Source: Terriglobia bacterium
GTDB lineage: Bacteria > Acidobacteriota > Terriglobia > Terriglobales > Acidobacteriaceae
NCBI GenBank assembly: GCA_020073565.1
Contig: JAIQEY010000023.1
Coordinates: 25,997-89,996, forward strand
Direction of reading: 5' to 3'
Length of the DNA stretch: 64,000 bases
Shown here: positions 32,667 to 41,556 of the stretch, piece after piece
Layout of the letters: each line of letters begins with the position of its first letter
Numbering within the stretch: the first letter of the stretch is position 1
Translations under genes and position numbers: made by a program
Notes under the pieces: generated by a model
Told to the model about the DNA's origin: nothing
Database searches by the model: none
The model's input: only the letters and a program-made list of their open reading frames with translations

Positions 32667-35219
32667 TCACTCTGCGGCTGCGGCTGAAGCCCGCTTCGAG
32701 TTCAAAATGTCCCGCACCTTCTTGGTAAGGCTCTGCAGAGTGAATGGCTTCTGCAGGAAGGCGGTGGCAGGGCCGAGAGTCCCCTGGTGAACAACCGCGT
32801 CCTCGGTGTAGCCGGAGAGATAGAGTACGTTGATGCCGGGCCGGACGAGGAGGAGTTTCTTCGCCAGTTCCCGTCCGCCCATGCCGGGCATGACGACGTC
32901 GGTGATGAGGATGTCGATGTGCTCTTTGCAGTTTTGCGCAACGCGCAGACCGTCCTCGCCGTTCTCGGCTTCCAGAACCTTGTAGCCGCGCAGGGCGAGC
33001 GTTTCCCGCACCAGTTCGCGGACCGATTCCTCATCCTCAACGAGGAGAATGGTTTCGCAGCCGCCTTTCTCATTTTCCTGCGACTTGGCCGGAGCCGCTC
33101 TTTCCGCTGATTCTTCCACGCTGGGCAGGTAAATGTAGAAGGTTGTTCCGGACCTCAGTTCGCTTTGAAGGTAAACATACCCATTGCTCTGCTTCACGAT
33201 GCCGTAGACCGTCGAAAGGCCGAGTCCGGTGCCCTTTCCTTTCTCCTTTGTCGTGAAGAAGGGTTCGAAGATGCGCGACTGGGTTTCTTTGTCCATGCCG
33301 TGGCCGGTATCGCTGACCGAGATGACCACATAGGGGCCGGGGAGGATGAAACGTTGTTCGTGGAGGTTCTTGCGGACGGTCACGCTGGAGCTCTGCAAAG
33401 TGATCCGGCCGCCCTCGGGCATCGCGTCCTTGGCATTGACGACCAGGTTCATGATCACTTGCTCAAGCTGGCCGGCGTCAGCGCGGATGCGGCCTGCCTC
33501 CGGAGACAGGCGGGTGACGAGCTCAATGTTCTCGCCGATCAGGGGCCGGAGCAGCCGCTCCATGTCGGCAATGACCGTGTTCACGTCCACCACCTTCAGT
33601 TCGAGTAACTGCTTGCGGCTGAAGGCCAGCAACTGGCGGGTGAGGGTGGCGGCACGGTCCGCGGCCTGCTGGATGGAATGGACTTTCTGGTGCATGCCGC
33701 TGCCCTGTTCCAGCTGCTCCAGCAGGACTTCGGTGTAACCGTTGATCACCATCAGAAGATTATTGAAGTCGTGAGCAACGCCGCCGGCCAGCCGGCCCAC
33801 GGCTTCCATTTTCTGCGCCTGGCGAAACTGCTCTTCGAGCTGGCGCCGGTCGGTGATGTCTTCCGCAATCAGCTCCAGCATCTCTTCGGGTTCGTCCGGA
33901 CTGCTGACGGCCCGCCCACTGAGCCGGACGGTGATGATTCTGCCATCCTTGCGTTTCCACTGGACTTCGACACCATTAAGGTTCCCGGTGCGGCGGTATT
34001 CGCCGGTCAGCCGGCGCAACTCCTGGGCATTGACGAAGACCGCCTGCGGGTCCAGCTTCAGAAGGTCTTCCACCGATCCGTAGCCGAGCATGCTGATGAG
34101 GGCGGGATTCACATCGAGGAAGCGGCCATCGAGTGTGCAGCGGTAAATTCCATAGGCGGCGGCCAGGATCAGAGAGCGGTAGCGAGCTTCGGAGCGGCGC
34201 AGCGCCTCTTCGTAACGCTTGTGCTCGATAGCCGACGCTAATTGCTGCGATACAAATTTCAGAATCTCGCGGTCGCGTTCTCCAAAGCGAATGTGTTCGT
34301 AATAGCTCTGGACCACCAGGGCGCCGATGCTGGTGCTACCGCTCTTAAGCGGCACGCCCAGCCAGTCCACCGAGGGCGCGCCGATCAGTTCGACCTCTTT
34401 CCGCTGCACCAGGTCCTCGAACACCGCCGGAGTCGCGAGAAGCGGCTCGCCGGTACGCATTACATATTCGGTAAGACCATTGCCGAGGTGCTTCGGTTCA
34501 GGCGCCGTGTCTACTTCATCGACGAAGTACGGGAAACTGAGCAGCTGCGTCTGCGGATCGTATAGCGCGATGTAGAAATTCCTGGCATTCATCAGCTGGC
34601 CGACGATGTTGTGAATGGCCGCGTAAAACTGCTGCAGGTCCTCGGTCGCCTGGTTGCGAGCGGCAATCGCGTACAGGGCCGAATTCAGGTCCTCGGTGCG
34701 CCGCTGTTCGGTGATATCGCGATAGGAGGCGTAAGTGGCGATTCTCCGTCCATCGACCTGCACGGGCGAGACCGAGAGCAGTACGTCGAGCAATGAGCCG
34801 TCTTTACGACGCCGAATCGTCTCAAGCGACAGTTTGTTGCCTTTCTGGACGCTCTCGACAATCCACGCCGTTTCGGCGTAGCGGTCGGGAGGCACAATCA
34901 GCGGATCGATGGTCCGGCCCACAATCTCGGCGGCGCTGAAGCCGAACAGCCGGGTAAACTCCCCGTTGACACGCATGATGCGCATTTCCGGATCCGCAAT
35001 GCAGATTGCTTCCGGCGCATTTTCGAGAATCTGTTCGAGGTAGGCTTTTTCGACGTTCAGACCGGGATCGGCTGAATGGCCGTTCGCCGTTGAAGGCGCC
35101 GCGGCGTCACCGGTGAGCTGGGTCAGGGTTGGAGGCGCACCGCGATCAAGGGCCTTCCGCAGCGCTTCTGCCCGCAGCAGTTCCTTCGAACCTGCTGGCG
35201 GGGTGACTTTCTCCCCCAT
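32667..35219 (-). CDS. Hybrid sensor histidine kinase, PAS-GAF-PAS-HisKA-HATPase-REC
   Basis: Soluble signalling kinase of 850 aa without transmembrane segments. Order: PAS (ILENAPEAICIADPEMRIMR, about 65-185), GAF (FYAAIHNIVGQLMNARNFYI, about 195-345), PAS (RYRSLILAAAYGIYRCTLDG, about 350-470), then the kinase core. The phospho-acceptor is His483 in AGGVAHDFNNLLMVI. The ATPase has LVVNAKDAMPEGG (N box), VSDTGHGM and GKGTGLGLSTVYGI. The C-terminal receiver domain has Asp774 in ILITDVVMPGMGG and the lysine in FLQKPF. The receiver probably passes phosphate to an unlinked partner; none is adjacent. ATG 35219 has GGGGAAGGACCGT upstream. The PAS and GAF ligands are unknown. Confidence 0.93.
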   Translation of the reverse strand: MGEKVTPPAGSKELLRAEALRKALDRGAPPTLTQLTGDAAAPSTANGHSADPGLNVEKAYLEQILENAPEAICIADPEMRIMRVNGEFTRLFGFSAAEIVGRTIDPLIVPPDRYAETAWIVESVQKGNKLSLETIRRRKDGSLLDVLLSVSPVQVDGRRIATYASYRDITEQRRTEDLNSALYAIAARNQATEDLQQFYAAIHNIVGQLMNARNFYIALYDPQTQLLSFPYFVDEVDTAPEPKHLGNGLTEYVMRTGEPLLATPAVFEDLVQRKEVELIGAPSVDWLGVPLKSGSTSIGALVVQSYYEHIRFGERDREILKFVSQQLASAIEHKRYEEALRRSEARYRSLILAAAYGIYRCTLDGRFLDVNPALISMLGYGSVEDLLKLDPQAVFVNAQELRRLTGEYRRTGNLNGVEVQWKRKDGRIITVRLSGRAVSSPDEPEEMLELIAEDITDRRQLEEQFRQAQKMEAVGRLAGGVAHDFNNLLMVINGYTEVLLEQLEQGSGMHQKVHSIQQAADRAATLTRQLLAFSRKQLLELKVVDVNTVIADMERLLRPLIGENIELVTRLSPEAGRIRADAGQLEQVIMNLVVNAKDAMPEGGRITLQSSSVTVRKNLHEQRFILPGPYVVISVSDTGHGMDKETQSRIFEPFFTTKEKGKGTGLGLSTVYGIVKQSNGYVYLQSELRSGTTFYIYLPSVEESAERAAPAKSQENEKGGCETILLVEDEESVRELVRETLALRGYKVLEAENGEDGLRVAQNCKEHIDILITDVVMPGMGGRELAKKLLLVRPGINVLYLSGYTEDAVVHQGTLGPATAFLQKPFTLQSLTKKVRDILNSKRASAAAAE

Positions 35220-35332
35220 ACGGTCCTTCCCCAAGTGCACCGATTGTATATTGCGATGGTAGCTGGGCTGGACGGGGCGTCGATAGTTACCCCGGTAATG
35301 CGGAATCTACGTCTGTCAAGGATCATCGAACG

Positions 35333-35704
35333 TCAAGTGTGGGCTAGCACTTCGCAGGTCCGGCGCAGCGTCTCCCGCTGTTCGCCGGTGACGACCAGGA
35401 ACTCGAACCCGCAGCGCAGTCCGTGGCTGTAGCGCACGATGGCCCGCACCTTCATGACGAAGGGCGCGACTGGGATGGGGAATTCCATCGTGACAACCTC
35501 GCCCGCCACTAGTTCACCGCTCAGCGTTGCGCCGACACCGTCCTCACCCAGTTCGTTGGTTCGGCCCCAGAACGAGGCAGTCACACCTTCGCGGAATACC
35601 GACACCTGAATGCGCGAGTCGAGATGCCAGCGGGGGAAACGCCGGGCGTGGGCATAACCGGGCGTAGGAGTTTGGTTGGGCTCTGCCAATTCGTAGTTAT
35701 CCAT
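35333..35704 (-). CDS. PilZ-domain protein (putative c-di-GMP receptor), 123 aa
   Basis: A single PilZ domain with the two binding motifs: ARRFPRWHLD (RxxxR) near residue 21 and TNELGEDGVGA ((D/N)xSxxG-like, with Leu-Gly in place of Ser) near 50. The strands VVTMEFPIPVAPFVMKVRAI and YSHGLRCGFEFLVV complete the barrel. Binding of c-di-GMP is likely but the second motif is not perfect. It lies upstream of the hybrid kinase on the same strand (113-base gap), and a GGDEF cyclase lies at 6.5 kb. The 334-base gap 35705-36038 beyond it holds nothing I can assign. Confidence 0.8.
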   Translation of the reverse strand: MDNYELAEPNQTPTPGYAHARRFPRWHLDSRIQVSVFREGVTASFWGRTNELGEDGVGATLSGELVAGEVVTMEFPIPVAPFVMKVRAIVRYSHGLRCGFEFLVVTGEQRETLRRTCEVLAHT

Positions 35705-36038
35705 TTCCGATCCGGGGAGAGCGGATCGAGATTTGGTGGTCGAGGGAGGATAGCCGATTCCAACGGAATTGTCGCCCCACTATGATGATGTTGCCGCTGG
35801 ACTCACGTCTGGGTCGGAGCCAGCCACACGGCGATTGCGCTTCAGGGCAAGGCCAGATCTCAACTGGCATCAAAGTCCATGTACCACGGGAGGAACTCTT
35901 CCACAATCGGACCGGGGAGCCACCTCGTAAAGCTGCGTAAAGACGCGTGACAGGCACTCTGGCGACAACTAAGATCAAAAGGCTGCGCCCTTGGAATGGC
36001 CCAACACAGTGTCAATCCAGCGGGGCACTTTGACCCTT

Positions 36039-36767
36039 ATGTCTTATCGATCCAATGCCGCTGAAGCGTGGTACCCAGAGCCGGAACCGACGCCGGTTGA
36101 AAGTGCACTTGATCTACTTCCTCCCCCGAACCTGACTCAGCCGCTGTGGCGGTCGCTGGCGGCCAACCTTCGTGACACATTCGCGCCGCCGAAATTGCCG
36201 CCGTTGCAACTGGAGTCGCGCCCGGTCGATGTCGGCATGTTGCTGGTCGATCGCATCAGCCGGCCCTGGTTTCGCACGATCTTCACAAATATTGGCGACG
36301 TCGTTTCACCCGAGGCTCTGCCGCCGCTGGAGTTGGAATCGCGTCCGGTCGACGTCGGCGAGCTGATCACCGATCAGCTCAGCCATTTCTGGTGGGGTTC
36401 GCTGTTGCGCAATCTGGCGGACCGGGTCGCGCCCGAAAAAGTGCGTTCTCTCGATCTCACCGCGAAGCCGGTGCTCGACGTGATTCCAAAAGCCTGGCTG
36501 TTGCTGCCTTTGTGGTCGGATCTGATCAGCACGCCTAAGGTGTTCTATCCAGATAAGCCGGCGCCGGAGAACGCTGCGCGCGTGCCCGCGCCAAGACCGG
36601 TACCTGTTGTGCCGGATCTGCGCGAAGTCCAGAACGCTGATCCTACCGCCGCCGATCTGATACGGGACCTCCGTCGCTCGCGCATTCGCAAGCGGATCTG
36701 GATCAGCCTGGCAACCGCCCAGGTGATTTATCTGATGGTGGCGGTTTTCTGGCCGTCATTGTTGTGA
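36039..36767 (+). CDS. Uncharacterised membrane-anchored protein with tandem repeats, 242 aa
   Basis: No recognised function. Two consecutive modules of about 44 residues share PPLQLESRPVDVGMLLVDRI and PPLELESRPVDVGELITDQL, each followed by a tryptophan/phenylalanine-rich stretch (RPWFRTIFTNIGDVVSPE; HFWWGSLLRNLADRVAPE). A third, diverged module reads SLDLTAKPVLDVIPKAW. A preceding module is hinted by PLWRSLAANLRDTFAPPK. A Pro-rich linker follows, then RRSRIRKRIWISLATAQVIY and LMVAVFWPSLL, a C-terminal transmembrane helix; the basic side would face the cytoplasm, so the repeats are cytoplasmic (tail-anchored). ATG 36039 chosen over an upstream in-frame ATG at 35991. Confidence 0.65.
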   Translation: MSYRSNAAEAWYPEPEPTPVESALDLLPPPNLTQPLWRSLAANLRDTFAPPKLPPLQLESRPVDVGMLLVDRISRPWFRTIFTNIGDVVSPEALPPLELESRPVDVGELITDQLSHFWWGSLLRNLADRVAPEKVRSLDLTAKPVLDVIPKAWLLLPLWSDLISTPKVFYPDKPAPENAARVPAPRPVPVVPDLREVQNADPTAADLIRDLRRSRIRKRIWISLATAQVIYLMVAVFWPSLL

Positions 36768-36801
36768 GTGATCGGTGAACACCGATTCGCGGCCTGGCTT
36801 C

Positions 36802-37191
36802 CTACTGCCGCAATCCCATCCAGCCTTCCGCGATCACCAGGGAATTGCCGGGATTATGCGGATCGTACTTCACGGAAGTGGGCAAGCCAAGACGGCAGGA
36901 ATGCAAGTTGATCCACTGCCTCAGGTAGGTGACGTCTTGCGAAGCTTCGTAAGACACGCCCGCGACATCGTATTGATAAATCAGCATAGTGGCAGCGCGG
37001 TGACCATTGGGGGTGATCTCCTGCACATCGATGACGGTGCCATCGGTGAGACGGCCGGTCTGACTCAGCCAAGTACGCCGTTCGCGCTCGACCTCGTCGG
37101 AGGTCTTGGATTTGCGACGCAACATGGCATAGCCGGCGACAGCCAAGCCAACCGCGCCCAGCGCGAGTGTATAGATACGAAACGGAATCAT
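36802..37191 (-). CDS. DUF3592-like membrane protein, 129 aa
   Basis: One N-terminal transmembrane helix (IYTLALGAVGLAVAGYAML, about residues 6-24) and a soluble beta-rich domain: GTVIDVQEITPNGHRAATML, YQYDVAGVSYEASQDVTY and VKYDPHNPGNSLVIAEGW. The last phrase (V-x-Y-D-P-x-N-P) is typical of DUF3592 proteins, whose function is unknown. Convergent with the repeat-containing membrane protein gene. Confidence 0.72.
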   Translation of the reverse strand: MIPFRIYTLALGAVGLAVAGYAMLRRKSKTSDEVERERRTWLSQTGRLTDGTVIDVQEITPNGHRAATMLIYQYDVAGVSYEASQDVTYLRQWINLHSCRLGLPTSVKYDPHNPGNSLVIAEGWMGLRQ

Positions 37192-37229
37192 CTGCTGCGA
37201 ACCTGAGTTGCTGAAGTCACCTTTAGAAC

Positions 37230-37274
37230 TAAGACGGAAACACTTCCAATAGAATAAGACGGAAACACTTCCAA
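37230..37274. repeat. Direct repeat of 20 bases
   Basis: TAAGACGGAAACACTTCCAA occurs twice with a 25-base period (37230-37249 and 37255-37274) in the gap upstream of the DJ-1/PfpI gene. Could be paired binding sites. Confidence 0.7.
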
Positions 37275-37446
37275 CGCCAAGGGCACTAAGGTGCAGGGCG
37301 CATCATGGGGCCGGTAGACAGACGGTTGTGATTAGAACTGGTTTCAAAAATCGATTTTGGGAAGGGCACGGCTTCAGCTGTGCCGTTCAGAGCCATGGGC
37401 TGCGCGTCCACCCTCGATTCTGTCACAATATTCCCGGAGGTCCCTC

Positions 37447-38040
37447 ATGCGGCAGAAGCGAATCCTCATACTGGTTGGTGATTACGTCGAAGACTACGAA
37501 GTTATGGTGCCGTTCCAGGCCCTGCAGATGGTTGGACACCGGGTTGAGGCGGTGTGTCCGGGCAAGAAGGCAGGTGAGTCGGTGCGCACCGCCATCCACG
37601 ACTTCGAGGGCGACCAGACCTACAGCGAGAAGCGCGGGCACAACTTCACGCTCAATGCGACCTTTGATGAAGTGCAGCCGGAGAGCTACCAAGCACTGGT
37701 GGTGCCCGGAGGCCGGGCGCCGGAATATCTGCGACTAAACCAACGCGTACTGGAGATCGTCCGGCACTTCGCGGGCACCAATAAGCCGATCGCGGCGATC
37801 TGCCACGCGGCGCAACTACTGGCTGCCGCCGGAGTGCTCAAGGGACGCCGCTGCAGTTGCTATCCTGCCATTGGTCCCGACGTCGTGGCGGCGGGTGGAA
37901 CCTATGCGGATGTCGCGATCGACAAAGCTTGTGTGGATGGCAACCTGGTCACTGCTCCGGCATGGCCCGCGCATCCGGTATGGCTGGCGGCTTTTCTGGA
38001 CGTGCTGGAGAGGGCTGGCGCTGAGAGAAGCGCAGCATAA
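37447..38040 (+). CDS. DJ-1/PfpI family protein, 197 aa
   Basis: Class I glutamine-amidotransferase-like fold. The nucleophile elbow is [10 protein letters not shown], with the cysteine near residue 118, the acidic partner in [13 protein letters not shown], and [13 protein letters not shown] before the elbow. Relatives include PfpI proteases and YhbO/YajL-type deglycases or chaperones that act in carbonyl and oxidative stress; which one applies cannot be told. ATG 37447 has CGGAGGTCCCTC upstream, a good ribosome site, so longer upstream starts are rejected. Confidence 0.88.
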   Translation: MRQKRILILVGDYVEDYEVMVPFQALQMVGHRVEAVCPGKKAGESVRTAIHDFEGDQTYSEKRGHNFTLNATFDEVQPESYQALVVPGGRAPEYLRLNQRVLEIVRHFAGTNKPIAAICHAAQLLAAAGVLKGRRCSCYPAIGPDVVAAGGTYADVAIDKACVDGNLVTAPAWPAHPVWLAAFLDVLERAGAERSAA

Positions 38041-38078
38041 CCAATGCCACTCACGCCCGGCTTGGTAGAGCAGGTTTT

Positions 38079-39542
38079 ATGAATCCTTTCGCAGCCCGTT
38101 CCAGACCCTTCTTTGGGTGCCTGATTTTTGCGGCCGTCATTTGGGGTGTTGCTTGCAACGGTGGGCAATCGCCACCGCCGATTTCAAATGGCCCGATTGT
38201 GCAGCCGGTCGTGACGACGGGCGACCAGGCCAAGTTGCTCCAGTCGCAGCCTACCGTGCAGTTCAGTTCCGGCGGCCAGACTGCTTCGCTGGTCATCACC
38301 GTGGACCAGACGACCACATATCAGACGATCGATGGCTTTGGCGCGTCCCTGACGGATTCTGCTGCCTGGGTCATCTGGAACAAACTCAATTCCTCGCAAC
38401 AGGCTGCGCTCATGCAGAGTCTGTTCAGCCCAACGTCGGGAATCGGCATCAGTTTTCTGCGGCAGCCGATGGGGGCAAGCGATTTTTCGGCCAATGGAAA
38501 CTACAGCTATGACGATGTGCCGGCCGGGCAGACAGATCCAAACCTGTCGAATTTCACAATCTCGCATGACAACGCGTACCTTGTTCCGCTGCTGAAGCAA
38601 GCGATTGCCGTCAATCCTGCGGTCAAGGTGATGGGCGTGCCGTGGAGCCCGCCGGCGTGGATGAAAACGACTGGAACCATGAACGGCGGGAACATGATCA
38701 CATCGTACTTTCCCAACCTGGCGCAGTATTTCGTCAAGTATGTGCAGGAGTATCAGCAGCAGGGGGTCCCGATGTACGCGCTGGCGGTGCAGAACGAGCC
38801 GCTGTATTCGAACTCGAACTATCCGACCGAGTCTCTGGCGGCGAGCGACGAATCCGATTTCATCGCGAATCATCTGGGGCCAGCGATGGCCACCGCCGGG
38901 TTGGGCGGCGTCAAGCTCCTCGCCTACGACCACAACTGGGACAATCCGGGTTATCCCGAAACGGTGCTGGCTTCGTCGGCGGCCAGCTACGTGGCCGGCA
39001 CGGCGTTTCACTGCTACGCCGGTGATGTGGGTGCGCAGTCACGGGTGAAGACCGCGTATCCCTCGAAGGACATCTGGTTTACGGAGTGCTCGGGCACAGT
39101 GGGGTCGAGTTTCGCGGGTGACCTGGTCTGGAATGCAGAGAATCTGCTGATCGGCGCGACCCGCAACTGGGCACGCAGCGTCTCGTTGTGGAACATAGCG
39201 CTCGATCAAAATTCCGGACCGACCAACGGTGGCTGCCTGCAGTGCCGGGGCGTGGTGACGATCGACGACTCGACAACTCCGGCGACGATCACCAACAATG
39301 TCGAGTATTACGTGCTCGGTCACCTCGGGAAATTTGTCGTGCCCGGCGCGAAACGCATTGCGTCCAACACCTTCGCTGCGGGCAGCATTGAAGATGTGGC
39401 GTTTCAGAATCCGGATGCATCGATCGCTCTGTTGGTGCTGAATTCAGGCAGCAGTGCCAAGCAGTTCACGGTGAGTTGGAAGGGACAGACCTTCAACTAC
39501 ACGTTGCCGGGTCAGGCGGTGGCAACCTTTACGTGGAAGTGA
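38079..39542 (+). CDS. GH30-family beta-glycosidase lipoprotein, 487 aa
   Basis: Secreted glycoside hydrolase, glucosylceramidase/endo-beta-1,6-glucanase-like. A lipoprotein signal ends IWGVACNGG. The catalytic domain begins TYQTIDGFGASLTDSAAWVI, typical of GH30. The acid/base is Glu240 in VQNEPLYSN and the nucleophile is Glu336 in IWFTECSGT. KVMGVPWSPPAWMKTTG and NLGKFV-like HLGKFVVPGAKRI are further family marks. The C-terminal part (about 400-487) is the usual beta-sandwich side domain. Probably degrades beta-glucan or related polymers in soil. Only 38 bases separate it from the DJ-1 gene, so cotranscription is possible. Confidence 0.92.
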   Translation: MNPFAARSRPFFGCLIFAAVIWGVACNGGQSPPPISNGPIVQPVVTTGDQAKLLQSQPTVQFSSGGQTASLVITVDQTTTYQTIDGFGASLTDSAAWVIWNKLNSSQQAALMQSLFSPTSGIGISFLRQPMGASDFSANGNYSYDDVPAGQTDPNLSNFTISHDNAYLVPLLKQAIAVNPAVKVMGVPWSPPAWMKTTGTMNGGNMITSYFPNLAQYFVKYVQEYQQQGVPMYALAVQNEPLYSNSNYPTESLAASDESDFIANHLGPAMATAGLGGVKLLAYDHNWDNPGYPETVLASSAASYVAGTAFHCYAGDVGAQSRVKTAYPSKDIWFTECSGTVGSSFAGDLVWNAENLLIGATRNWARSVSLWNIALDQNSGPTNGGCLQCRGVVTIDDSTTPATITNNVEYYVLGHLGKFVVPGAKRIASNTFAAGSIEDVAFQNPDASIALLVLNSGSSAKQFTVSWKGQTFNYTLPGQAVATFTWK

Positions 39543-39568
39543 ATCCGGCGGGGAATGGTGGCGGCTTT

Positions 39569-39588
39569 CGCGGACAACAGTGTCCGCG
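39569..39588. repeat. Palindromic repeat, GCGCGGACA family, opposite orientation
   Basis: CGCGGACA-ACAG-TGTCCGCG followed by CCACAC. It lies between two convergent genes. Confidence 0.75.
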
Positions 39589-39598
39589 CCACACGAGA

Positions 39599-40336
39599 TT
39601 ACGCGCGGCGCCGATAATAGATGTTGAATTCGAATCCGGAATTCGGCGGGAAGATTTCGGCGATCTTGCGGAGACGCTCCGCCATCGGAGTCGGTGCCAG
39701 CAGCGGATAGTCGCGCTCGCGAAGGTCGTAGTAATCCACGTCGAGATAGAGCGAGAGCAGGTAGATCGAAATCGCATCGGCGAAGCTGGCCGCCAGATAC
39801 TCGTTCTTGTACTTCTCCGCGTCCGGGCCGTGTCCGGTGGCGAGCTTGCGGGCTTCCCAGGCGTCGAGCGAAGTTTCTCCGCGCACACCGGACTCGACCT
39901 GCAGCCACGCCAGTTCGGCAAACGCTGCGGAAACGCCCGCGCGCTCGACCAGCGCGTGCCCGACATTGATGTAGAACTCGAATGCGACCGAGAACTTGTC
40001 GTCCATTAGGCGAGTCGAGATGAAGACGCATTGCGCGTCGCCCAGATTCAGATTGCGGTGGCAAACGGCGTTGTCGCTCAGGGCAACGTCGTAGCGGTCC
40101 GCGATCACGGTTTCATCGCCCTGGCTGACGGTGAGCGGCACGAAGTAGTAGGCTTTGCGGCTGAGTGCGTTGGCAACCGGCACGGGGACAGCGGCAATCA
40201 TGCGGTCGAGATCGTTTTCGGCAATCGTGATCTCGCCCGAGCGGGCATAGCAGATGCCGTTGGCAGCTTGCGTGACGGGGCTGGTTCGAACGATTTCCGC
40301 GGGGCTGCGGGTGATCGCCGAGGCGGCTTGCGACAT
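39599..40336 (-). CDS. Hypothetical protein, 245 aa
   Basis: No recognised family. It begins MSQAASAITRSPAEIVRTSP. The middle is rich in short strands (AYYFVPLTVSQGDETVIADR, CVFISTRLMDDKFSVAFEFY) and the C-terminal half is mainly helical (AFAELAWLQVESGVRGETSL, LAASFADAISIYLLSLYLDV), ending with a basic RRRA. No signal peptide or membrane helix. The frame stays open upstream to 40420, overlapping the divergent gene, so ATG 40336 is preferred. Confidence 0.6.
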   Translation of the reverse strand: MSQAASAITRSPAEIVRTSPVTQAANGICYARSGEITIAENDLDRMIAAVPVPVANALSRKAYYFVPLTVSQGDETVIADRYDVALSDNAVCHRNLNLGDAQCVFISTRLMDDKFSVAFEFYINVGHALVERAGVSAAFAELAWLQVESGVRGETSLDAWEARKLATGHGPDAEKYKNEYLAASFADAISIYLLSLYLDVDYYDLRERDYPLLAPTPMAERLRKIAEIFPPNSGFEFNIYYRRRA

Positions 40337-40406
40337 GTCAGTATTGTAGCGCAAGGACAAAACGGGCCGTCTGCCACGTCGATAAGCAATGGTGTAGCTT
40401 AGAAAC

Positions 40407-40703
40407 ATGCTGAAGAGCACTTCAGGACGGCCGCCCTGGATCGGAATTCCGTTCCGCGTGGTCGCCGTGACCTTTCTGCTGACTCTGCTTTCGTTCGCGG
40501 TTGCCCTTCTGCTGAGCCTTCTCGGGACGATTGTGTATTCGCAGCTTAAGCACGTTGCGCCGAACCTGCCCTTTGCCTACCGGCATGTCGCATTTCCATT
40601 TGCCATTACCGTAGGAGCGATTGTGCTGGTGCTTTCGCTGGTCATGGAAATCCGAAACTACCGGCAGCGGCGGACGCTGGCCGGAATCGAGCGTGCGAGT
40701 TGA
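40407..40703 (+). CDS. Small two-helix membrane protein, 98 aa
   Basis: Two transmembrane helices (about residues 19-44, VVAVTFLLTLLSFAVALLLS; and 62-84, VAFPFAITVGAIVLVLSLVM) with a basic C-terminal tail. No recognised family. The stop overlaps the TTG start of the next gene, so the two are translationally coupled. Confidence 0.72.
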   Translation: MLKSTSGRPPWIGIPFRVVAVTFLLTLLSFAVALLLSLLGTIVYSQLKHVAPNLPFAYRHVAFPFAITVGAIVLVLSLVMEIRNYRQRRTLAGIERAS

Positions 40704-41428
40704 AGCCGCGCATCGCCATTCCCGTGCCGCATTCGGGCGACCGCGAGTATGCCGAGCGAGCGCTGCCGCAGTATGAAGCGGCGGTGCGCGGTGCGGGCGG
40801 AGAACCGGTGCGGATCGAACTCGAGCAGACGCCAGCCGAGGTGAAGAGGCAGATCGAGCGCTGCGACGCCGTGCTGCTGCCAGGGAGCCGAGCCGATGTC
40901 GATCCGGAGAAATACCGTGCCGAGCGCCACGAGAAGACTGCGGCGTCCGACTCGAAACGTGACACTGTGGATGAGTTGCTGCTCGAGGACGCCTACCACA
41001 AGCACAAGCCGGTGCTGGCGATCTGCTACGGGTTGCAGACGCTGAACGTATATCGGACAGGGTCCCTTGTGCAGCACATCGAATCTGCGATCAACCACAG
41101 CGCGGGGCGGACGGTGCCGAAGGCGCACACGGTCGAAATCGATCCGTCGTCGCGGCTGGGTGAGATTGTCGGCGCCAAGGATGGCCGGACCATTGCGGTG
41201 AATTCCTCGCATCACCAGTCGGCGGATGCGGTCGGAGATGGGCTCAGGGTGGTGGCGCGTTCTCCGGAAGATGGGATCGTTGAGGCGCTCGAAGGGACGG
41301 CTCCGGATCACTTTGTGCTGGCGGTGCAGTGGCATCCCGAGCGGAGCATAAACGATGCGCCGGAACTGGCCGAGTCGGCGCAGGCGATTTTCCGGGCGCT
41401 CGTTGAGGCGGCACGCGTGAAACGGTGA
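40700..41428 (+). CDS. Class I glutamine amidotransferase (peptidase C26, PuuD-like), 242 aa
   Basis: Gamma-glutamyl hydrolase-like enzyme, as in PuuD, which cleaves gamma-glutamyl-GABA. The nucleophile is the cysteine in LAICYGLQTLNVYRTG, and the His/Glu pair is in AVQWHPE. LLPGSRADVDPEKYRAE before the elbow resembles the C26 'GG(x)D' region but with Ser-Arg in place of Gly-Gly, and Tyr replaces the usual Arg after the cysteine, so substrate may differ. TTG start at 40700 overlaps the preceding stop, indicating coupling. Family is clear, substrate is inferred. Confidence 0.82.
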   Translation: MKPRIAIPVPHSGDREYAERALPQYEAAVRGAGGEPVRIELEQTPAEVKRQIERCDAVLLPGSRADVDPEKYRAERHEKTAASDSKRDTVDELLLEDAYHKHKPVLAICYGLQTLNVYRTGSLVQHIESAINHSAGRTVPKAHTVEIDPSSRLGEIVGAKDGRTIAVNSSHHQSADAVGDGLRVVARSPEDGIVEALEGTAPDHFVLAVQWHPERSINDAPELAESAQAIFRALVEAARVKR

Positions 41429-41446
41429 ACTGGATAGCGATGTTCC

Positions 41447-41524
41447 CCTTCGTGATCCTTCGTGTGCTTGGTGGTCCTCAGGGGGTCGATGAACCACAAA
41501 GGACACGAAGGTACACGAAGGAAG
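41447..41524. repeat. Inverted repeat, 'CTTCGTG' family, second copy
   Basis: CCTTCGTGATCCTTCGTGTG plus CTTGGTGGTCC faces AACCACAAAGGACACGAAGG plus TACACGAAGGA. Compare 21319-21391 and 56686-56760. Confidence 0.75.
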
Positions 41525-41556
41525 AATTGCAGCAACGTGATGTCGTCCACCCGGCT

